Part shown: positions 1 through 6,002 of the stretch, piece by piece
Layout: each line of letters starts with the position of its first letter
How positions within the stretch are numbered: position 1 is the first letter of the stretch
Assembly (NCBI GenBank): GCA_003555285.1
Contig: PWGH01000021.1
Location: 1 to 9,469 of the forward strand
DNA from: Thioalkalivibrio sp.
GTDB taxonomy: Bacteria > Pseudomonadota > Gammaproteobacteria > Ectothiorhodospirales > Ectothiorhodospiraceae
Direction of reading: 5' to 3'
Length of the DNA stretch: 9,469 bases
Translations under genes and position numbers: made by a program
Notes under the pieces: generated by a model
Seen by the model: the letters and a program-made list of their open reading frames with translations, nothing else
Told to the model about the DNA's origin: nothing
The model's database searches: none

Positions 1-1
1 C

Positions 2-136
2 CCGGTTGCGGATGGCGTCGGTCGGACAGAGCGTCGAGCACGTCGGCGTCAGCCCGCAGTCGTCGCTGACGGACAGCCGGCCGAAGCTCTCGAGTCCGCG
101 GATCAGCTCCCGCTCCGGGTCGACGTGCTCGAGCAG
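2..136 (-). CDS. Possible fragment of a [4Fe-4S] ferredoxin-type protein, left-edge partial
   Basis: Read on the minus strand, the first ~136 bases give an open, protein-like segment with LLEHVDPERELIRGLESFGR, then SVSDDCGLTPTC and STLCPTDAIRNR, running off the left edge. The cysteines (codons at 58-56, 40-38 and 28-26) are spaced C-x5-C-x3-C-P, followed by TDAI. This matches the spacing of the classic C-x2-C-x2-C-x3-CP ferredoxin motif, with threonine in place of the second cysteine. No start codon or Shine-Dalgarno site is convincing on the right side, because to the right of ~160 this frame is only the antisense of hypF. If real, it is a fragment whose 5' part was replaced by hypF through an inversion, a deletion or an assembly chimera. 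It could instead be a chance antisense reading, but hypF is itself abnormal over the same bases, which supports a junction here. Moderate to low certainty. Confidence 0.35.
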   Translation of the reverse strand, partial: MLEHVDPERELIRGLESFGRLSVSDDCGLTPTCSTLCPTDAIRNR

Positions 137-2323
137 CCGCCGGTGCCCGCAATTCCCGGACACCCGCAGACCTTTGCGATCGCCCCCAGCCGCGGCGGCG
201 CGGTGAGCACCGGCATCACCCCCGATGCCGCGGTCTGCCCGGCGTGTCTGGCCGAGCTCTTCGATCCGGCCGATCGCCGTTATCGGTATGCCTTCATCAA
301 TTGCACCCACTGCGGACCGCGCTATACGCTGACCGGCGCGTTACCCTACGATCGACCGAACACCAGCATGGCAAGCTTCACGCAGTGTGGCGCCTGTCTG
401 CACGAATACGAGAACCCGGAGCATCGGCGCTTCCACGCCCAGCCCAATGCCTGTGCCGACTGCGGACCGCGCCTGAGCCTGCTCGGCCCGGACGGTCATC
501 CGCTGGTGGCCAAGGACGTCGATGTGATCGCCGAGGCCGTGCGCCGCCTGCGTGCCGGCGAGATCCTGGCGGTAAAGGGGCTGGGCGGTTTCCACCTGCT
601 GTGCAGTACCGATAACCCACAGGCCGTCGCGCGCTTGCGGGCGCGCAAGGGCCGAGAGGAAAAGCCACTGGCGCTGATGGTGGCGAGCCCCCGCGCCCTC
701 GAGCCGTTGGTGACGATCGGAGCGGCAGAACGGCAATTGCTGACCTCGCGCGATCGGCCGATCGTGTTGCTGCGCAAACGCCCCGGCTGCGATGCGGCCG
801 TGCCCGGTGTGGCCCCCGGACTCGCCTGGCTGGGTGGGATGCTCGCCTACACGCCGTTGCATTACCTGCTGTTTCACGAGGCCGCCGGCCGGCCCGTGGG
901 CACCGCCTGGCTGGAGGCGCCGACAACCGGTCCCTGGCGGCTGGTCTGCACCTCCGCCAATCCGGGCGGTGAGCCCCTGGTGATCGACAACACCGAGGCC
1001 GTGGCCCGCCTCGGTGGGATTGCCGACGCGCTGCTGGTGCACGATCGGGACATCCTGGTGCGCTGTGACGACTCGGTGTTGCGCGTCGGTGCCGGCGGTG
1101 CGGCCTTCCTGCGCCGCGCCCGCGGCTACACCCCCAACGCGATCCGGCTGCCCCACGGCGGCCCGCCGGTGCTGGCGCTCGGTGCCGGGTTGAAGAACAC
1201 GCTGTGCGTAACCCGCGACGACCAGGGGTTCTTGTCCCAGCACATCGGCGATCTGGACAACGCCGCCACCTGCCGATCGCTCGAGGCCACTGCCGAACAC
1301 CTGTTGAAGGTGCTGGCGATCCGCCCGGAGCGCATCGCCTGCGATCGGCACCCCGATTTTTACAGCAGCCAGTTGGCCGCTGACTGGGCCGAGCGCCTGG
1401 GCGTGCCGCTGATCCGGGTGCAGCATCACCACGCCCACCTGGCCGCGGTGCAGGCCGAACACGGATTGGCCGGACCGGTGCTCGGCATCGCGATGGACGG
1501 AGTGGGGTTGGGCAGCGACGGGGCGGCCTGGGGCGGCGAGTTGTTGCGTCTGGACGGAGCCGGATTTGAACGTCTGGGGCATCTGGCGTCGCTGGCGCTG
1601 CCGGGCGGCGATCGCGCGGCGCGCGAACCCTGGCGCATGGCCGCTGCCGCCTTGCACGCGCTGGGTCGGGGTGGCGAGATCGCGACGCGCTTTGCCGAGC
1701 AACCGCTGGCCGCGCCGCTGGCCGAGCTGCTGGCGCGCAACCTGCGCTGTCCGCCGACCACCAGCCTCGGGCGGCATTTCGACGCGGCGGCGGGGCTGCT
1801 CGGCGTGCGCCCGGTCGCGAGCTTCGAGGGCCAGGCGGCGATGCTGCTGGAAGGCCTGGCCGAGGCCCACGGGCCGGTCCCGCCGCTCGGAGAAAGGGAC
1901 GGCTGGCATATCGATCCCGGGCATACCCTGAACCTGCAACCCCTGCTCGCGTGGCTCGCCGATCACGACCTCGGACGCAATGGGGGCGCACAGGTTCGGG
2001 CACAGGCCAAGAAGACCCATGCCGCGCAAGACCGCGCCTTGCCGGCCCATGCCGAACAAGCCCATGCCGCGGCGGTCTTCCATGCCACGCTCGCGGCCGC
2101 GCTCGCGCACTGGATCCAGCCGGTGGCCGAGGCCACCGGTATCCGCGATCTCGTCTTCAGCGGAGGTTGTGTGTTGAACCAGGTGCTGATCGCCGGACTC
2201 AGGGATCGGCTTGAAGGCGCCGGATGGCGCGTGCATCTGCCGCGCCTGGCTCCGGCCAACGACGGCGGTCTGAGCCTCGGGCAGGCATGGATCGCCATGC
2301 ATACCGAGGTGCCTAGTGCGTAG
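125..2323 (+). CDS. hypF: Carbamoyltransferase HypF, lacking the N-terminal acylphosphatase domain
   Basis: HypF uses carbamoyl phosphate and ATP to place a carbamoyl group on HypE, the first step of CN-ligand synthesis for [NiFe]-hydrogenases in the cytoplasm. From the GTG at 125 the product is 732 residues. Two zinc-finger-like motifs are seen: Cys38/Cys41/Cys60/Cys63 (CPAC...CTHCGPRY) and Cys88/Cys91/Cys110/Cys113. A YrdC/Sua5-like domain follows (AVKGLGGFHLLCSTDNP and ARKGREEKPLALM, about residues 135-320). The Kae1-like carbamoyltransferase domain has LGAGLKNT, HPDFYSSQLA, VQHHHAHLAAV (His434-436 and His438), MDGVGLGSDG and FSGGCVLNQ. HypF normally starts with an acylphosphatase domain of about 90 residues ending just before a segment like TFAIAPSRGG. 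Here that domain cannot be found in any plus frame, although the frame stays open to the left edge. GTG 125 is only the first usable start and has no clear ribosome binding site. The residues after it up to about 15 may not be native. A 15-base-period Ala/His repeat lies near residues 631-650. The family call is very secure; integrity of the 5' end is doubtful. Confidence 0.9.
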   Translation: MLEQPPVPAIPGHPQTFAIAPSRGGAVSTGITPDAAVCPACLAELFDPADRRYRYAFINCTHCGPRYTLTGALPYDRPNTSMASFTQCGACLHEYENPEHRRFHAQPNACADCGPRLSLLGPDGHPLVAKDVDVIAEAVRRLRAGEILAVKGLGGFHLLCSTDNPQAVARLRARKGREEKPLALMVASPRALEPLVTIGAAERQLLTSRDRPIVLLRKRPGCDAAVPGVAPGLAWLGGMLAYTPLHYLLFHEAAGRPVGTAWLEAPTTGPWRLVCTSANPGGEPLVIDNTEAVARLGGIADALLVHDRDILVRCDDSVLRVGAGGAAFLRRARGYTPNAIRLPHGGPPVLALGAGLKNTLCVTRDDQGFLSQHIGDLDNAATCRSLEATAEHLLKVLAIRPERIACDRHPDFYSSQLAADWAERLGVPLIRVQHHHAHLAAVQAEHGLAGPVLGIAMDGVGLGSDGAAWGGELLRLDGAGFERLGHLASLALPGGDRAAREPWRMAAAALHALGRGGEIATRFAEQPLAAPLAELLARNLRCPPTTSLGRHFDAAAGLLGVRPVASFEGQAAMLLEGLAEAHGPVPPLGERDGWHIDPGHTLNLQPLLAWLADHDLGRNGGAQVRAQAKKTHAAQDRALPAHAEQAHAAAVFHATLAAALAHWIQPVAEATGIRDLVFSGGCVLNQVLIAGLRDRLEGAGWRVHLPRLAPANDGGLSLGQAWIAMHTEVPSA
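2016..2075 (+). repeat. 15-base-period repeat inside hypF
   Basis: CCCATGCCG recurs at 2016-2024, 2046-2054 and 2061-2069. The segment divides into four 15-base units, of which the second (2031-2045) is degenerate. In the hypF frame they give THAAQ, DRALP, AHAEQ and AHAAA. The repeat sits in the C-terminal Kae1-like half, just before the helix containing FHATLAAALAHW, and looks like an in-frame expansion of an Ala/His-rich loop. Confidence 0.55.
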
Positions 2324-2342
2324 GGTGCCGGGGAATTGCGCA

Positions 2343-2372
2343 AGGGTGGGTGAAGCGCAGCGCACCCACCCT
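2343..2372. repeat. Palindromic intergenic repeat between hypF and hypC
   Basis: A perfect 10-base stem, AGGGTGGGTG (2343-2352) paired with CACCCACCCT (2363-2372), encloses the loop AAGCGCAGCG. From memory, palindromes of this GGGTGGGTG...CACCCACCC type occur dispersed between genes in many proteobacteria; no search was run. There is no T-run after it, so it is a poor intrinsic terminator, though it could act as an mRNA-stabilising hairpin downstream of hypF. Confidence 0.6.
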
Positions 2373-2468
2373 AGGGGGCGGGGTTGCTTCCTTGCTGCGG
2401 ACCCTTGTTCTTGAACCGCGCGCGTAAAGCGTTGAACCTTGTGACCACTCGACATTCAGGACGAAGCC

Positions 2469-2702
2469 ATGTGCCTTGCGATACCCGTGAAAGTGATTGA
2501 ACTGCGTGCCGCCGATCAGGCTCTGGTCGATGTCGGAGGCGTGCGCAAGGAGATCGACGTGAGTCTGGTCGAGGGCGTGCAGACCGGCGATTACGTGATC
2601 CTGCACGTGGGCTTTGCGATCAATCGCCTCGACGAGGCCGAGGCGCAGAAGACCCTTGCGATGTTGCGCGAGATGGGCGTGCAGCCGGAGGCCGCGGCAT
2701 GA
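2469..2702 (+). CDS. hypC: Hydrogenase maturation chaperone HypC
   Basis: A 77-residue OB-fold-type chaperone. HypC pairs with HypD to hold and build the Fe(CN)2CO group and then delivers it to the precursor of the hydrogenase large subunit. The N-terminus MCLAIPVKV carries the invariant Cys2, which coordinates Fe, and DVGGVRKEIDVSLV and GDYVILHVGFAI are typical core segments. Length matches the family. The ATG at 2469 is preceded by AGGA at 2458-2461 with 7 bases of spacing. The last four bases (ATGA, 2699-2702) are shared with the hypD start, indicating translational coupling. The 145-base gap upstream separates it from hypF, so hypCDE could have its own promoter. Small HypC paralogues (HybG, HupF) look alike, but the position next to hypD and hypE favours HypC. 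Confidence 0.96.
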   Translation: MCLAIPVKVIELRAADQALVDVGGVRKEIDVSLVEGVQTGDYVILHVGFAINRLDEAEAQKTLAMLREMGVQPEAAA

Positions 2703-3841
2703 AATACGTCGACGAGTTCCGTGACGGCACGGTCGCGCGCCAACTGGCCCAAACCATCGCCGCCGAGGTGGATCCGGAGCGCCGCTACCACCTGATGGAG
2801 TTCTGCGGCGGCCACACGCACGCGATCTCCCGCTATGGCCTGCGCGACCTGCTCCCGGAGGAAATCCACTTCATTCACGGGCCGGGCTGTCCGGTCTGCG
2901 TGTTGCCGATCGGGCGGATCGACAGCGCGATCGAGCTCGCCCGCGACCACGGCGTGATCCTGTGCAGCTACGGCGACACCCTGCGCGTGCCCGCGTCGGG
3001 GCGCATGAGCCTGCTGCGGGCAAAGGCCGAGGGTGCGGATATTCGCATGGTCTACTCCAGCGCCGACGCGCTGAAGATCGCGCGCGAGAATCCCGGGCGC
3101 GAGGTGGTCTTCTTCGCGATCGGCTTCGAGACCACCACCCCGCCGACCGCGGTCGCGCTGCGCCAGGCGCGCGCCGAGGGCCTGAAGAACTTCAGCGTGT
3201 TCGCGAACCACGTGCTCACGCCGTCGGCGATCCAGAACATCCTGGAATCGCCCGAGGTCCGCAGCCTCGGCACGATCCCGCTGGACGGCTTCATCGGGCC
3301 CTCGCACGTCTCGACGATCATCGGTAGCCGGCCCTACGAGTTCTTCGCCGAGGAATTCCAGAAGCCGGTGGTGATCGCCGGCTTCGAGCCGCTCGATGTG
3401 CTGCAGTCGGTGCTGATGCTGGTGCGCCAGTTGAACGAAGGCCGCGCCGAGGTCGAGAACCAGTTTTGCCGAGCGGTGACCCGCGAAGGCAATCAGAAGG
3501 CGCAGGCGCTGGTCGCCGAGGTCTTCGAGCTGCGTGATCGCTTCGAATGGCGCGGGCTCGGCGAGGTGCCCTACAGCGCGCTGCGCATCCGCGAGGCGTT
3601 CCGGGACCTCGATGCCGAACACCGCTTCGGGCTCGAGTACCGCTCGGTGCCCGATCACAAGGCCTGCGAGTGCGGCACCATCCTGCGCGGGCTGAAGCAG
3701 CCGCAGGACTGCAAGGTCTTTGGCACCGTCTGCACGCCGGACAACCCGCTGGGCTCGTGCATGGTGTCGGCCGAAGGCGCCTGTGCGGCCCATTACACCT
3801 ACGGGCAGTTCAAGAACGTCCCGATCGCGGAGGTCTCGTGA
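2699..3841 (+). CDS. hypD: Hydrogenase maturation protein HypD (Fe-S scaffold for Fe(CN)2CO)
   Basis: A 380-residue cytoplasmic scaffold that, with HypC, assembles the Fe(CN)2CO unit and receives cyanide from HypE. Key motifs are intact: FCGGHTH with Cys36, HGPGCPVC with Cys64 and Cys67 (the redox-active pair), and the C-terminal [4Fe-4S] region with HKACECGTI (Cys323, Cys325), Cys338, Cys345, Cys354 and Cys362. GFETTTPPTA and GFEPLDVLQS are further family segments. Length is normal. It overlaps hypC by 4 bases (ATGA) and hypE by 4 bases (GTGA, 3838-3841), so the three are probably one transcript with coupled translation. No anomaly is seen. Confidence 0.97.
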   Translation: MKYVDEFRDGTVARQLAQTIAAEVDPERRYHLMEFCGGHTHAISRYGLRDLLPEEIHFIHGPGCPVCVLPIGRIDSAIELARDHGVILCSYGDTLRVPASGRMSLLRAKAEGADIRMVYSSADALKIARENPGREVVFFAIGFETTTPPTAVALRQARAEGLKNFSVFANHVLTPSAIQNILESPEVRSLGTIPLDGFIGPSHVSTIIGSRPYEFFAEEFQKPVVIAGFEPLDVLQSVLMLVRQLNEGRAEVENQFCRAVTREGNQKAQALVAEVFELRDRFEWRGLGEVPYSALRIREAFRDLDAEHRFGLEYRSVPDHKACECGTILRGLKQPQDCKVFGTVCTPDNPLGSCMVSAEGACAAHYTYGQFKNVPIAEVS

Positions 3842-4914
3842 GCGCACCGGCGGATACCGGGTCTGGTACGGCGGTCAAACGCGGCTATATCCGGCCGCTG
3901 GATTTCAAGAACGGCAAGGTCGAGATGGCCCACGGCGGCGGTGGGCGGGCGATGGCCCAGCTGATCGACGAGCTCTTCCAGCCGGCCTTCGACAACCCCT
4001 GGCTGCGCCAGGCGAACGATCAGGCCCTGCTCGGGCGGCCCGAGGGCCGGATCGTGATGGCCACCGACAGCCACGTGGTCTCGCCGCTGTTCTTCCCCGG
4101 TGGCGACATCGGCAGCCTGTCGGTCCACGGCACGATCAACGATGTCGCGACCAGCGGCGCCCGGCCGCTGTGGCTCGCGGCCGGCTTCATCCTGGAGGAG
4201 GGCTTCCCGCTCGGGGAGCTCAAGCGCATCGTCGACTCGATGGCGGCGGCGGCGCGGGCGGCCGGGGTCGCCATCGTCACCGGCGACACCAAGGTGGTCG
4301 AGCGGGGTCACGGCGACGGCGTGTTCATCACCACCACCGGGGTCGGGGTGGTGCCCGAGGGCATCACGATCTCCGGCGATCGGGCCCGACCCGGCGACCG
4401 GATCCTGGTCAGCGGCTTTCTCGGAGACCACGGTGTCGCGATCATGTCGCTGCGCGAGAACCTGAGCTTCAGCACGAACATCGTCTCCGACTCCGCCGCG
4501 TTGCACGAACTGATCGCAGACATGATCCGGGCGGCGCCGGACCTGCACTGCCTGCGCGACCCCACCCGCGGCGGCCTGGCCTCCACGCTGAACGAGATCG
4601 CCCGCCAGTCCGGCGTCGGTATGGCCATTCGCGAGACCGACATTCCGGTGCGCGAGGAGGTCGAGGCCGCGTGCGAGTTGCTCGGCCTCGATCCCCTGTA
4701 TGTGGCGAACGAAGGCAAGGTCGTCGCGATCTGTCCGCCGGAATGCGCCGAGGCCTTGCTTGCGGCGATGCAGGCCCATCCGCTGGGCCGGGATGCGGCG
4801 ATCATCGGCGAGGTGATCGAGGACCCTCACGGCTTCGTGCAGATGGAAACCACCTTCGGCGGGCGGCGCAACGTCGACTGGCTCTCTGGCGAGCAGTTGC
4901 CGCGCATCTGTTGA
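3838..4914 (+). CDS. hypE: Carbamoyl dehydratase HypE
   Basis: HypE (358 residues) accepts the carbamoyl group from HypF on its C-terminal cysteine and dehydrates it with ATP to a thiocyanate, then passes CN to the HypC-HypD complex. The protein ends in LPRIC, with the essential terminal cysteine at residue 358. The PurM/ThiL-like ATP-binding fold shows MAHGGGGR (30-37), ATDSHVVSPLFFPGGDIG, VHGTINDVATSGARP, GDTKVVERG and LRDPTRGGLASTLNEIA. The frame is open upstream to 3547, but the GTG at 3838 is chosen because it overlaps the hypD stop (GTGA) and gives the family length; the extra upstream sequence is antisense-like shadow of hypD. It is the last of the coupled hypCDE genes, followed by 157 non-coding bases. 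Confidence 0.96.
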   Translation: MSAPADTGSGTAVKRGYIRPLDFKNGKVEMAHGGGGRAMAQLIDELFQPAFDNPWLRQANDQALLGRPEGRIVMATDSHVVSPLFFPGGDIGSLSVHGTINDVATSGARPLWLAAGFILEEGFPLGELKRIVDSMAAAARAAGVAIVTGDTKVVERGHGDGVFITTTGVGVVPEGITISGDRARPGDRILVSGFLGDHGVAIMSLRENLSFSTNIVSDSAALHELIADMIRAAPDLHCLRDPTRGGLASTLNEIARQSGVGMAIRETDIPVREEVEAACELLGLDPLYVANEGKVVAICPPECAEALLAAMQAHPLGRDAAIIGEVIEDPHGFVQMETTFGGRRNVDWLSGEQLPRIC

Positions 4915-4922
4915 CGAGGCGA

Positions 4923-5030
4923 ATGACCGGCCAAGCCAAGTCCCCCAGGGCGATGCAGCAATCGGCGGGTCCGGTTCGTGGATGCCGCAGGCCCAATGAA
5001 TGGGCGCCCCTCGCGCCTGTGGCCGGTCAT
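4923..5030. other. 108-base non-coding segment bounded by an 11-base inverted repeat
   Basis: Between hypE and the carbonic anhydrase-like gene, ATGACCGGCCA (4923-4933) is a perfect inverted match to TGGCCGGTCAT (5020-5030). Inside lie a small hairpin GCCCA-ATGAA-TGGGC near 4990-5005 and a weak CGAT...ATCG pair. A 50-codon reading frame starts at 4923 but its composition does not look like a protein. The segment could be a structured leader for the downstream gene or a small inserted repeat. No flanking target duplication was seen and chance has not been excluded. Confidence 0.3.
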
Positions 5031-5071
5031 GGGCCGGGTTCATCTTGCACATGCTCGAGTGGAGAGGCCAT

Positions 5072-5602
5072 ATGATCCGATCCTTCGAAGGGCAGGTGCC
5101 GGCGATCGATGCGTCGGCGTGGGTCGACGACACGGCCTTGGTCCTCGGTGCAGTGCGTCTGGGGGCCGATACCTCGATCTGGCCGATGACCGTGTTGCGC
5201 GGCGACATCCATCACATTCAGGTGGGGGCGCGCAGCAACATCCAGGATGGCTCCGTGCTGCATGTCACGCACGACAGCCGCTTCGTGCCGGGTGGTCATC
5301 CGCTGCAGATCGGCGACGCGGTGACGGTGGGGCACAAGGTGATCCTGCACGGATGCACCATCGGCGACCGCTGCCTGATCGGCATGGGTAGCACGGTGAT
5401 GGACGGCGCGGTGATCGAGGCCGGTGCGATGCTCGCCGCCGGCAGCCTGGTGGCGCCGGGTAAACGTCTGGAGGGCGGTTATCTCTGGCGCGGAAGTCCG
5501 GCGCGCCGGGTGCGAGCGCTCACCGCATCGGAACAGGATTATTTGCACTACTCGGCCGAAAACTACGTGCGGTTGAAAGATCGCTATTCGGCACTTGAGT
5601 AG
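5072..5602 (+). CDS. Gamma-class carbonic anhydrase-like hexapeptide-repeat protein
   Basis: A 176-residue left-handed beta-helix protein of the gamma-carbonic anhydrase/YrdA/PaaY type, probably a cytoplasmic homotrimer that binds a divalent metal and may hydrate CO2 to bicarbonate. Hexapeptide-type repeats run through residues ~20-130 (for example LGAVRLGADTSIWP, VGARSNIQDG, IGDAVTVG, IGDRCLIG). Metal-ligand histidines expected in the family are present: His64 and His67 in VLHVTHD, and His88 and His93 in GHKVILHGC. MGSTVMDGAVIEAGAML and WRGSPARRVR are standard downstream motifs. ATG 5072 is chosen over an upstream in-frame ATG at 5000 because GGAG (5061-5064) lies 7 bases before it and the protein then starts as homologues do. 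Many relatives lack measurable carbonic anhydrase activity, so the enzyme function is provisional. It is co-directional with hypCDE. Confidence 0.9.
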   Translation: MIRSFEGQVPAIDASAWVDDTALVLGAVRLGADTSIWPMTVLRGDIHHIQVGARSNIQDGSVLHVTHDSRFVPGGHPLQIGDAVTVGHKVILHGCTIGDRCLIGMGSTVMDGAVIEAGAMLAAGSLVAPGKRLEGGYLWRGSPARRVRALTASEQDYLHYSAENYVRLKDRYSALE

Positions 5603-5634
5603 TACCAAAGCTCCGCCGGTCGTCTGATTGACGT

Positions 5635-5663
5635 CTGTAGGAGGGCAGTCTCTGGGCGACCGG
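5635..5663 (-). repeat. Inverted, diverged copy of the ~30-base GTAGGAGG repeat
   Basis: CTGTAGGAGGGCAG at 5635-5648 and its continuation through GGGCGACCGG resemble the reverse complement of the two direct copies at 5677-5709 and 5812-5844. It is less conserved than they are to each other. With the copy at 5677 it forms an inverted pair separated by 13 bases, the arrangement of paired REP-type sequences. Confidence 0.45.
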
Positions 5664-5676
5664 TCTTCCAGCGCCA

Positions 5677-5709
5677 GGGCATCGCCGAGGGGGCTCGCCT
5701 CCTGCGGGG
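5677..5709 (+). repeat. Dispersed repeat copy 1 (33 bases)
   Basis: This 33-base stretch (GGGCATCGCCGAG, then GGGGCTCGCCTCCTGCGGGG) matches 5812-5844 at 29 of 33 positions; all four differences are A/G exchanges. It is GC-rich, non-coding and partly mirrored by the inverted copy at 5635-5663. Confidence 0.7.
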
Positions 5710-5753
5710 TTCTGGACGCAACGGCCGCGTGCCGCGTCACCCCAAAGAGCCCT

Positions 5754-5784
5754 TCTTCGTGTCTTCGCGGTCTTCGTGGTGAAC
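5754..5784. repeat. Short tandem of TCTTCGTGG-type units
   Basis: Three imperfect units follow one another: TCTTCGTG (5754-5761), TCTTCGCGG (5762-5770) and TCTTCGTGG (5771-5779), followed by TGAAC. On the other strand this is a CCACGAAGA-type tandem. I recall similar TTCGTGTCTTCGTGG intergenic strings in several bacterial genomes; this is memory, not a search. Confidence 0.6.
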
Positions 5785-5811
5785 AGTCCCTGCCCGGCAT
5801 TGCGCCTTGAA

Positions 5812-5844
5812 GGGCGTCGCCGAGAGGGCTCGCCTCCTACAGGG
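5812..5844 (+). repeat. Dispersed repeat copy 2 (33 bases)
   Basis: This is the second direct copy (GGGCGTCGCCGAG, then AGGGCTCGCCTCCTACAGGG), 29/33 identical to 5677-5709 and starting 135 bases after it. Its reverse complement carries GTAGGAGGCGAGCC, a form reminiscent of dispersed repeats in gammaproteobacteria. Confidence 0.7.
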
Positions 5845-6002
5845 CAGAACGGCGGGGGAACGCGCCTTTGGGTGTGCGGTCTTAGGCTCATGCCCGTAGC
5901 GCCCATCGTGCGGTGCCGTGCGCCGAGCGTTGGAATACCGGGCCTTCCAAGTGTGGGTAAGCAGGCGACCATCCGGGTCGGTCAGCTGAGGGGATCCGCC
6001 GT

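Larger units (their letters stand above)
5603..6002. other. 400-base gene-free region with dispersed repeats
   Basis: No convincing coding region is present on either strand. The left two thirds (about 5635-5844) holds two direct copies and one inverted, diverged copy of a ~30-base repeat, plus a TCTTCGTGG tandem. The right third (5845-6002) has no recognised element except a short palindrome TTGGAA...TTCCAA (5930-5935 and 5945-5950) and the ribosome binding site GAGGGGAT (5988-5995) of the M48 protease gene. A promoter for that gene should lie here, but no convincing -35/-10 pair was found. Confidence 0.6.

Noticed and set aside
2373..2391. Possible sigma54 (-24/-12) promoter upstream of hypC ending in TTGCT
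   Set aside because: The -12 part fits, and GG/GC spacing can be found, but the -24 element is just a G-run rather than TGGCAC. In this GC-rich gap the match is not persuasive.
341..2455. Very long minus-strand open frames opposite hypF (for example 341-2455 and 378-2003)
   Set aside because: GC-rich coding DNA commonly leaves long antisense frames. Their products are Arg/Ala/Pro- or Gln/His-rich with no domain signals, while hypF on the plus strand is unmistakable.
3547..3837. Longer hypE starting upstream inside hypD
   Set aside because: The added residues are Arg/Ala-rich shadow sequence. The GTG at 3838 gives normal length and the usual overlap with hypD.
5000..5071. Upstream ATG (5000) for the carbonic anhydrase-like protein
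   Set aside because: The extra 24 residues do not resemble the family N-terminus, and a good GGAG precedes the ATG at 5072.
4923..5075. A 50-codon small protein between hypE and the carbonic anhydrase-like gene
   Set aside because: It has no ribosome binding site, unstructured composition, and overlaps the inverted-repeat segment and the next gene's start.
2591..5208. Long minus-strand frames opposite hypD and hypE
   Set aside because: They mirror recognised genes codon by codon and show no motifs, starts or ribosome binding sites of their own.
5635..5844. CRISPR-like array
   Set aside because: Only two direct copies exist with a 102-base interval, one further copy is inverted, and no cas genes are present.
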